Source: JAYVYM01 sp046593925 (lineage in GTDB: Bacteria; Actinomycetota; Actinomycetes; Mycobacteriales; SCTD01). Taken from it: DNA of 21,398 bases. The stretch's first letter is position 1. Every line of letters starts with the position of its first letter. Both the position numbers and the translations under genes were made by a program. The notes beneath the pieces were generated by a model. It saw only the letters and a program-made list of their open reading frames with translations. It had not been told where the DNA came from and searched no databases. The stretch lies in NCBI GenBank assembly GCA_046593925.1, contig JBKJQN010000070.1, positions 1-21,398 on the forward strand, given 5' to 3'. This document shows positions 15,747 through 21,398 of the stretch, piece by piece.

Positions 15747-17591
15747 GTGACAACATTCTGGCTGGCTGCCGCGACACCTCCGCCCGCCGGCGGCGCCGCC
15801 CTCAACGAGGTCCTGGGCGCGTCCGTCGGGGTGGCCGCCGTGACAGCACTCCTGCTGTTGCTGGGCTGGCGGCACCGCACCAGACGCTCCGACGTGCTCA
15901 CCAGGATCGGCGACCGGCTCGGGACGGCGATCGGGCGGCCGGCCTGGGTGGCGCTGCCCGCCACCGTTCTTTCGCTCAGCCTGCTCACCGCGCTGTTCGG
16001 CATGCTGTGGGACATCTCCCTGCACATCGGTCAGGGACGCGACGCCGGGCCGCTGGCGAACCCGGCCCACTACTTCATCCTGGTCGGCTTGTTCGGCGTC
16101 TTGACAGCAGGCTCGCTGGCGATCGTGATGCCGCTCGACGGGCGGCCGGGTCCGGCCGCGGTGAAGATCACCTGCAGCTGGTACGCGCCCACCGGGGGCC
16201 TGCTGATCGCTGCCAGCGGCGGCTACGCGCTGATCGGCTTCCCCCTCGACGACGTCTGGCACCGGCTCTTCGGCCAGGACGTGACGCTGTGGGGCCCGAC
16301 GCATCTGATGCTGATCACCGGCGCCGGCCTGTCGATCGTCGGCGGGCTGGTGCTGGAGCAGGAGGGCCGCCGGCACGCCGCGCCAACCCCTGCGGTCACG
16401 GGCCGCCCGGCCGTGCGTTGGCTGCGCCAGGTGTTCTCCCTCGGGGGCCTGCTGATCGGCCTGTCGGTGTTCCAGGCCGAGTTCGACTTCGGGGTGCCGC
16501 AGTTCCGTCAGGTTCTGGAGCCGATGATGATTGCCGGAGCGGCCGGGCTCGCCATGGTCGCGGCCCGGCTCTGGCTGGGTCGCGGCGCTGCGGTCGGCTG
16601 CGCGACCTACTTCCTGCTGGTACGCGGTGTCGTCAGCCTGGTGGTCGGACCCGTCCTCGGGGAGCCGACGCCGTCGTTCCCGCTCTACCTGGGCGCTGCC
16701 CTCGTCATCGAGCTGCTCGCCTTGCTGACCCTGGTGCGCCGGCCGCTGGCTTTCGGCGCCGTTGCCGGGCTCGCGGTCGGCACCGTCGGCACGCTCACCG
16801 AGGCGGCCTGGTCGCACGCGACCTCCCCGCTGCCCTGGGGCTCCGACGTGCTGGTCGAGGCTCTGCTGATGACCGCGGCCGTCGGTACCGCAGCAGGTGC
16901 CTGCGGCGCGCTGCTGGCGCTCGGGCTGGATGGCCGGCTGCCACGGCCCAGGATCGCGCGGCCGGTGCTGCTGGCCGCTGTCGCCGTGCTGGCGGTCGCC
17001 GTCACCAACGGCCTGATCGCGACTGTCCCCACCGGCGTCTCCGCCACGGTGTCACTGCAGGATGTCGCCGGCTCGTCGCCGCGCGAGGTCACGGCGACCG
17101 TGCAGCTCGAGCCACCGACCGCGGTGGACAACCCGGCCTGGCTGACGCTCACCGCCTGGCAGGGCGGCGGCCTGGTGGTCGAACGGCTCGAGCGCACCGG
17201 CCCGGGTGCCTACCGGTCCACCCGGCCGCTACCCGTCACCGGTGACTGGAAGACGCTGCTGCGCCTGCAGGACGGGCGCACCCTCGCGGCCAGCCCGGTG
17301 TTCCTGCCCGCCGACGCCGCCATCGCCGGCGCCGTCGAGGTGCCGGCCCTTCGCAGCAGCACCCGTCCGGTCGGCCCCGAGATCGCGATCCTGCAGCGCG
17401 AGCGCAACCTGGACGTCCCGGCCTGGCTGTACGGCTTGGCCTCCCTCCTCGTGCTCGGCTGCACGGTCCTGCTGGTCACCGGGCTGTCATGGGGGGTCGC
17501 CCGACTGACCAGGGCCAACGGACTGGCTACCGCTGGTCCCGCGGGGCCACCGTCCGGCGGCCGGCTCCGAGCCCCGGCCCGGCTGGCGTGA
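15747..17591 (+). CDS. Polytopic membrane protein with a C-terminal extracytoplasmic domain, function unknown
   Basis: This protein of about 614 residues has roughly twelve predicted membrane helices, then about 130 soluble residues, then one last helix (LYGLASLLVLGCTVLLVTG) and a short tail. Distinctive loop motifs are MLWDISLHIGQGRDAGPLAN after helix 2 and FPLDDVWHRLFGQDVTLWGPTHLMLI between helices 4 and 5. Both are rich in Asp, His and Trp, so metal or cofactor binding is conceivable. The soluble part has a beta-sandwich look (VSLQDVAG, VTATVQLEPP, PVTGDWKTLLRLQDGRTLAAS), reminiscent of CopC/YtkA/FixH-like domains but unproven. I chose GTG 15747. ATG 15732 is in frame but lies inside the palindrome's right arm. 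A MerR gene follows after 42 bp. No signal sequence separate from helix 1 is seen. Confidence 0.7.
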   Translation: MTTFWLAAATPPPAGGAALNEVLGASVGVAAVTALLLLLGWRHRTRRSDVLTRIGDRLGTAIGRPAWVALPATVLSLSLLTALFGMLWDISLHIGQGRDAGPLANPAHYFILVGLFGVLTAGSLAIVMPLDGRPGPAAVKITCSWYAPTGGLLIAASGGYALIGFPLDDVWHRLFGQDVTLWGPTHLMLITGAGLSIVGGLVLEQEGRRHAAPTPAVTGRPAVRWLRQVFSLGGLLIGLSVFQAEFDFGVPQFRQVLEPMMIAGAAGLAMVAARLWLGRGAAVGCATYFLLVRGVVSLVVGPVLGEPTPSFPLYLGAALVIELLALLTLVRRPLAFGAVAGLAVGTVGTLTEAAWSHATSPLPWGSDVLVEALLMTAAVGTAAGACGALLALGLDGRLPRPRIARPVLLAAVAVLAVAVTNGLIATVPTGVSATVSLQDVAGSSPREVTATVQLEPPTAVDNPAWLTLTAWQGGGLVVERLERTGPGAYRSTRPLPVTGDWKTLLRLQDGRTLAASPVFLPADAAIAGAVEVPALRSSTRPVGPEIAILQRERNLDVPAWLYGLASLLVLGCTVLLVTGLSWGVARLTRANGLATAGPAGPPSGGRLRAPARLA

Positions 17592-17633
17592 GCCCCGGAC
17601 GGCACGACGGCGCCCCGGCTGAGGCAGCATCGT

Positions 17634-18386
17634 GTGGTGGCCCACGCGACAGGCACGGATGAGTTGACGGTCGGCGAGCTGGCCGCGACGGCCGGCATGA
17701 CGGTGCGCAACGTGCGGGCGTACGCAGCCCGCGGCCTGCTGCCGCCGCCCCGCCTGGTCGGGCGCACCGGCATGTACGGCGCGCAACACGTCGCCCGGCT
17801 GGCCCTGGTGCGCGAGATGCTTGCCGAGGGCTACACGCTGGGGTCCATCGAGCGCAGCCTGGAGCACGCCCCGACCGCGGCCGACCCGACCGCGCTGGCG
17901 CTGCACCGGGCGCTGATGGCGCCGTGGCTGCCGGCTGAACCGGAGGTGATGACCCTGGTCACACTCGCCGCCAAGTCCGGTGTGCCCGACGACCCGGCCG
18001 TGCTGTCCCGACTCGCCGCGCTCGGTGTACTCGAGCCGGTCGGCGAGGACCGGGTGCGGGTTCTCGACCCCACGCTGCTGGCCGCCGGACTGCAGGTCGT
18101 CCGCCTCGGCGTCGACCCGGCGAGCCTGGTGGAGGCCCAGCTGCGGGTCGCCGAGCTCGTCGAAGAGGCCGCCCGGGTCTACGTCGAGATGTTCCACAGC
18201 ACGGTCTGGAAGCAGTTCGACGACGCCGGCTGCCCTGAGGACGACTGGCCGCGGTTGCGGTCGGTCATCGAGCAGATCCAGCCGGTCGCCGCGCAGGCCC
18301 TGTTGGCGAGCTTTCGCAGCGCGATGGCCGCCGCCGTCACCACCGAGCTGGACGAGGTCGTCGGACGGCTGCCGCTCGAGCGGTAG
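17634..18386 (+). CDS. MerR-family transcriptional regulator
   Basis: This 250-residue protein has an N-terminal MerR winged helix-turn-helix: LTVGELAATAGMTVRNVRAYAARGLLPPPR (11-40), then GMYGAQHVARLALVREMLAEGYTLGSIERSLE (46-77). The C-terminal 170 residues are helical and Leu/Ala/Glu-rich, without the cysteines of metal sensors and without a GyrI-like drug-binding domain that I can recognise. The effector is therefore unknown. The gene lies 42 bp after the membrane-protein gene and 32 bp before the Nudix gene. Together with the palindrome at 15715-15742 this suggests an autoregulated operon, by inference. Start: GTG 17634, with a second GTG immediately after at 17637; no clear ribosome binding site. 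Confidence 0.88.
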   Translation: MVAHATGTDELTVGELAATAGMTVRNVRAYAARGLLPPPRLVGRTGMYGAQHVARLALVREMLAEGYTLGSIERSLEHAPTAADPTALALHRALMAPWLPAEPEVMTLVTLAAKSGVPDDPAVLSRLAALGVLEPVGEDRVRVLDPTLLAAGLQVVRLGVDPASLVEAQLRVAELVEEAARVYVEMFHSTVWKQFDDAGCPEDDWPRLRSVIEQIQPVAAQALLASFRSAMAAAVTTELDEVVGRLPLER

Positions 18387-18418
18387 CGGGCCGCAGCACG
18401 GCCTGGCAGGGTGGGTGT

Positions 18419-18934
18419 GTGGGCGAGTTGAGCAGTTCCGGGCGGAGCGGCCCGGCGCAGCCGGCGGTCCCCGACGTCGGGCGACACCGCGGAGACGGCG
18501 ACGGCTGGGTGGCCTGCGATCTCGGGCACCGGCACTGGGGCGTGTACGGCGCTGCCGGGCTGCTGCTCGTGGCACCCGGACCGGTCGTGCTGCTGCAGCA
18601 CCGCGCGACCTGGAGCCACCACGGCGACACCTGGGGCATCCCCGGCGGGGCCCGCGCCTCGGGTGAGACGGCTGTGCAGGCCGCGTTGCGCGAGGCGCAC
18701 GAGGAGACGGGCGTCGCAGCCGTCGACCTCGTCGTCGAGCGGGAGGTCGTCGACGACCACGGCGGATGGACCTACACCACCGTGCTCGCGCGCGCCCCGG
18801 TGGCTGTGCCCGTACAGCCGCAGGACGCCGAGAGCATTGCCCTTGCCTGGGTGCCGCTGCCGGAGGTCGCCGGCCGGGTGCTGCACCCCGGCTTCGCGGC
18901 CGGCTGGCCGGCCCACCTCGCCGTTCTTCGCTGA
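18419..18934 (+). CDS. Nudix hydrolase
   Basis: This 171-residue protein has a complete Nudix box: G77, five residues, E83, seven residues, then REAHEETGV (91-99). It should hydrolyse a nucleoside diphosphate linked to another moiety using Mg2+. Segments before the box (WGVYGAAGLLLVAPGPVVLLQHRA, WSHHGDTWGIPGG) are typical of the MutT-like group. The first 30 residues are polar and probably disordered. The substrate cannot be inferred: 8-oxo-dGTP, ADP-ribose and sugar nucleotides all remain possible. The GTG start is the best available. It lies 32 bp after the MerR gene and 14 bp before the start of the MFS gene, consistent with one transcript. Confidence 0.9.
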   Translation: MGELSSSGRSGPAQPAVPDVGRHRGDGDGWVACDLGHRHWGVYGAAGLLLVAPGPVVLLQHRATWSHHGDTWGIPGGARASGETAVQAALREAHEETGVAAVDLVVEREVVDDHGGWTYTTVLARAPVAVPVQPQDAESIALAWVPLPEVAGRVLHPGFAAGWPAHLAVLR

Positions 18935-18948
18935 GTGCGAGGTCGGTG

Positions 18949-20400
18949 GTGGAGCTGGTCCGGCTGGACCAGGCCCCCGGCCGCTGGGTGCTGCTGGCAG
19001 CCGTGCTCGGCAGCGGGATGGCGTTGCTCGACGCCACCGTGGTCAACATGGCGCTGCCGGCCCTCGGCATGGACCTCGGCGCCGGCTTCGCCGGGCTGCA
19101 GTGGACGGCCAACGGATACACGCTGACCCTGGCATCGCTGATCCTGCTCGGCGGCTCGCTCGGCGACCGGTTCGGCCGCCGCCGCGTCTTCGTCATCGGG
19201 ACGGTCTGGTTCGCTGTCGCGTCGCTGCTGTGCGGCGTCGCGCCTGACATCGAGCTGCTGGTCGCCGCCAGGATGCTGCAGGGCGTCGGCGGCGCGCTGC
19301 TGACCCCGGGCAGTCTTGCCCTGATCGCGGCGAGCTTCCGGAGCGAGGACCGCGGGCGGGCGATCGGTGCGTGGTCCGGCCTGGGCGGTGTCGCCGGGGC
19401 GCTCGGGCCCTTCGTCGGCGGCACCCTCATCGGGATCAGCTGGCGCCTGGTCTTCCTGGTCAACCTGCCGCTGGCGGCCGTCGTGGTCGTCGTCGCGCTG
19501 CGGCACGTTCCGGAGTCGCGCGACGAGCTGAGCGACCCCCGGCTGGACGTTTCGGGGGCCGCACTCGGGGCGGTGGGCCTCGCCGGCACCACCTACGCCC
19601 TGGTGGCGTACGGCGACCGCGGCCTCTCGGCAGCCGTCGGGCTCACTGCTCTCGCCGGCGCTGTCGGGCTGGTGACATTCGTGTTGGTGGAGCGCCGGTC
19701 GAGCCATCCGATGCTGCCCATGACGGTCTTTGCGAGCCGGCAGTTCACGGCGGCCAACCTGGTCACCTTCGCGGTCTACGGCGCCCTCGGCGGGGTCTTC
19801 TTCCTGCTCGTCGTCCACCTGCAGGTCGTCGGCGGCTTCAGCCCGCTCGCCGCCGGAGCGGCCCTACTCCCGGTGACGCTCTGCATGCTCGTGCTGTCCG
19901 GGCGGGCCGGTGCGCTGGCAGCCCGCATCGGGCCGCGCTGGCCGATGACCCTGGGGCCGCTGGTCTGTGCTGCCGGCGTGCTGCTGCTGCGCAGCGTCGG
20001 ACCGCGCGCGTCGTACATCACGGAGGTGCTGCCAGGTGCCACCGCCTTCGGGTTGGGCCTGGCGCTGACGGTGGCGCCGTTGACCGCGACCGCGCTGGCT
20101 GCCGCGCCGGTCCGGTACGCGGGGGTCGCCTCCAGCGTCAACAACGCGGTGGCCCGCGCGGCCGGGCTGCTGGCCGTCGCCATCCTGCCGGTGCTTGCAG
20201 GCCTGGGCGGAGACGACTACCGCGATCCGGACGCCTTCCGGGCGGGCTTTCGCATCGCGATGGCGGTGTCGGCCGGCCTGCTCGTGATCGGGTCCGCGCT
20301 GGCCTTCGCCACGATCAGCGACGCCGGCAGGCAGGTGCGCCCCGAGCGCCGACAGCACTGCGCCGTCGACGGGCCGCCGGCCGAGCGCCCCGCCGCGTGA
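18949..20400 (+). CDS. MFS transporter of the DHA2 (EmrB/QacA, 14-helix) family
   Basis: This 483-residue drug:H+ antiporter-type permease is probably for export of toxic or secondary metabolites. It opens with a helix containing LLDATVVNMALPAL, the D1-type motif of the DHA2 group, followed by QWTANGYTLTLASLILLGGS and motif A LGDRFGRRRVF. Motif C-like GLGGVAGALGPFVGG precedes WRLVFLVNLPLA, another DHA2 hallmark. About fourteen hydrophobic segments can be counted, and the last 30 residues are a polar cytoplasmic tail. GTG 18949 has GAGG at 18939-18942, 6 nt upstream; the adjacent GTG 18946 is the alternative. As last gene after the MerR regulator it is a natural candidate for ligand-responsive expression, but the ligand is unknown. 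Confidence 0.9.
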   Translation: MELVRLDQAPGRWVLLAAVLGSGMALLDATVVNMALPALGMDLGAGFAGLQWTANGYTLTLASLILLGGSLGDRFGRRRVFVIGTVWFAVASLLCGVAPDIELLVAARMLQGVGGALLTPGSLALIAASFRSEDRGRAIGAWSGLGGVAGALGPFVGGTLIGISWRLVFLVNLPLAAVVVVVALRHVPESRDELSDPRLDVSGAALGAVGLAGTTYALVAYGDRGLSAAVGLTALAGAVGLVTFVLVERRSSHPMLPMTVFASRQFTAANLVTFAVYGALGGVFFLLVVHLQVVGGFSPLAAGAALLPVTLCMLVLSGRAGALAARIGPRWPMTLGPLVCAAGVLLLRSVGPRASYITEVLPGATAFGLGLALTVAPLTATALAAAPVRYAGVASSVNNAVARAAGLLAVAILPVLAGLGGDDYRDPDAFRAGFRIAMAVSAGLLVIGSALAFATISDAGRQVRPERRQHCAVDGPPAERPAA

Positions 20401-20725
20401 GCGACCCGGCCGTCGCCCGTTCGCGGCGCCGTCCCGGGTTTCACGCCGTAGGACGTCGCCAACTCGGGATTCGTCACCACAGTCTTCACCGGCCGGTTGC
20501 TGGCCCGCACCGACATTGGCGCGCGGCGGTGCTGCCGAGGAGCCGCTGCGGGTGTGCGACGACCCTGCCGGCCAGCTGTTCGTCGAGGACCAGCGCACGA
20601 CGAGCGCCGCTGCCAGCCGCGAGAACCGGGGCTGTGGAGGAGTTTGTGTGCTGGTGCCGTGGACGGGACACACGAACCCGGTCGCGGCTGGTCGTTCGTA
20701 CGCTCAGCGAGGTCCGCTGAGGCCA

Positions 20726-20763
20726 ACATTGTGTGCTCGGTTACTTGAGCAAGCACACAATGT
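20726..20763. terminator. Perfect 12-bp inverted repeat, probable bidirectional terminator
   Basis: ACATTGTGTGCT (20726-20737) and AGCACACAATGT (20752-20763) are exact inverse complements around a 14-nt loop. An inner TGCTC/GAGCA pairing (20734-20738 with 20747-20751) offers an alternative register. The stem is AT-rich against its surroundings. It lies 326 bp after the MFS gene stop and 81 bp after the stop of the minus-strand DUF4868 gene, so termination of the latter is the more natural role. A transposon or integration-site remnant is a second possibility. Confidence 0.6.
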
Positions 20764-20764
20764 C

Positions 20765-20778
20765 GGGGGGGGGGGGGG
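20765..20778 (+). repeat. Homopolymer of 14 G
   Basis: An uninterrupted run of 14 G begins one base after the inverted repeat. It is the longest mononucleotide run I noticed in the window. It may be a true slippery tract or a sequencing/assembly artefact, because polymerases and two-colour sequencing chemistries tend to produce false G runs beside stable hairpins. Confidence 0.9.
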
Positions 20779-20843
20779 TGACCGACGGGCCGCACCACCA
20801 GCTGGGGCCGCCGTCAGCAGTAGCCGGCGCGCGCCCCGTTCCC

Positions 20844-21398
20844 CTACAGCGGGCCGCTCTTGTCGTTCGCCTCGTACGAACGGCTGGTCAGCAGCGAGTG
20901 CAGGTAGTCGTCGTCGAGCAGCTTGAGGATCTTGTACCGCCGCCGGTCGGAGTGGAAGACCAGCCGGGCGTCGTCACCGGTGCCGGTGACCTCGACCTCG
21001 GTCTCGGGGTGGGCGAGGACGAACTCGACGACCCGGTCCATCGTCATGGCCTCGCGGTAGCCGGCGTCGCTGCTGAGGCGACGCTGCACCGAGGCCAGCT
21101 TCGCCATCATCGCCGGCTGGCTCGTGCAGGCGGCCTCGAGCTCGGCTAGACCCTCGATGCGCAGGTCGCGGGTGACCGAGGCGAACGTGGCGGCGGAGCT
21201 GCGCCGCAGCTCGGCGACCAGGTCGAACATCTTCTCGAAGGCCGCCTTGCCGGTGAAGAGCGCGACCCCGCCCGCGACGACCGCGTCGAACCGGCCATCG
21301 AGCAGCAGGACGTGCTCCTGCTCCAGCCGGACATACCGGTCGCCCGTCCACAGCGCGGGCAGCAGCCGGGCCCGCTCCAGCCGCATGGTGGGGCGCAG
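20844..21398 (-). CDS. DUF4868 domain protein (Kiwa KwaB-like), 3' part; 5' end beyond right window edge
   Basis: The last 184 residues of a soluble protein are visible. The frame is open to the window edge, and the ATG at 21386 has no ribosome binding site in the bases shown, so it is probably internal. Features of the DUF4868 family are VLLLDGRFDAVVAGGVALF (an Asp-containing beta region), FTGKAAFEKMFDLVAELR, and above all the C-terminal block YKILKLLDDDYLHSLLTSRSYEANDKS. DUF4868 is the domain of KwaB, the soluble partner of the four-helix membrane protein KwaA in the Kiwa anti-phage system. Full KwaB is about 315 residues, so roughly 130 are missing here. KwaA, if present, would be off the right edge. 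Stand-alone DUF4868 proteins also exist. The family call rests on recalled pattern, not on a search. Confidence 0.6.
   Translation of the reverse strand: MRPTMRLERARLLPALWTGDRYVRLEQEHVLLLDGRFDAVVAGGVALFTGKAAFEKMFDLVAELRRSSAATFASVTRDLRIEGLAELEAACTSQPAMMAKLASVQRRLSSDAGYREAMTMDRVVEFVLAHPETEVEVTGTGDDARLVFHSDRRRYKILKLLDDDYLHSLLTSRSYEANDKSGPL

Larger units (their letters stand above)
20401..20843. other. 443-bp gene-poor stretch between convergent genes
   Basis: I see no supportable gene here. Short frames exist on both strands, but they have Arg/Ala/Pro-rich shadow composition, no ribosome binding site and no recognisable domain. The stretch holds the inverted repeat at 20726-20763 and the G14 tract at 20765-20778. 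It separates the MFS gene from the DUF4868 gene, whose 3' ends face each other. Confidence 0.6.

Noticed and set aside
17487..19592. Minus-strand open frame of 701 codons, the longest in the window
   Set aside because: It crosses four plus-strand genes with clear domains, has Ser/Arg/Pro-rich composition and shows no motif of its own.
20516..20926. Short plus-strand frame in the gene-poor stretch
   Set aside because: No domain, no ribosome binding site and shadow-like composition; it also runs into the antisense DUF4868 gene.
20733..21149. Plus-strand frame running through the G14 tract, which would be phase-variable
   Set aside because: Beyond the tract it is mostly antisense to the DUF4868 gene, has no ribosome binding site and resembles a shadow frame.

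Overview
The window is very GC-rich, uses many GTG starts, and encodes families typical of Actinomycetota: single-domain RsbW-like ATPases, a GAF plus PP2C phosphatase, a RibD-type reductase, a mycobacterial IlvX-like enzyme and zinc-ribbon mini-proteins. It is most likely chromosomal DNA of a soil-type actinomycete. The genus cannot be fixed from the sequence. I see no rRNA, tRNA, CRISPR array, complete insertion sequence or prophage.

Layout. (1) 1-1511: the 5' part of boxB (aerobic benzoyl-CoA epoxidation, minus strand) diverges from a 3-hydroxybutyrate dehydrogenase gene. (2) 1558-7401: central sugar metabolism, with pgi convergent on pgm, then an IlvX-like thiamine-diphosphate enzyme convergent on a PfkB sugar kinase. 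(3) 7450-9341: a zinc-ribbon mini-protein with a Thr-Arg-Arg repeat, probably leaderless, and an FAD aromatic monooxygenase whose 3' end overlaps folE on the other strand. (4) 9285-11820, minus strand: a lysozyme-like lipoprotein, the wreck of an ABC exporter, a RibD-type reductase and folE. (5) 11910-12776: an HSL-family esterase. (6) 12815-15675: a partner-switching group with two RsbW-like ATPases, a small coupled hypothetical gene, an RsbU-like phosphatase and a second zinc-ribbon mini-protein. (7) 15715-20400: a palindromic operator-like site followed by a possible four-gene operon (polytopic membrane protein, MerR regulator, Nudix hydrolase, DHA2-type MFS transporter). (8) 20401-20843: a gene-poor stretch holding a perfect 12-bp inverted repeat directly followed by a run of 14 G. 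(9) 20844-21398: the 3' part of a DUF4868 gene (KwaB-like, the family of the Kiwa anti-phage system), cut by the window edge.

The points that most deserve a second look are the DUF4868 gene at the right edge, the palindrome with its membrane-protein/MerR operon, the decayed ABC exporter, and the hairpin plus G14 tract. Three convergent gene junctions also carry inverted repeats that span stop codons.
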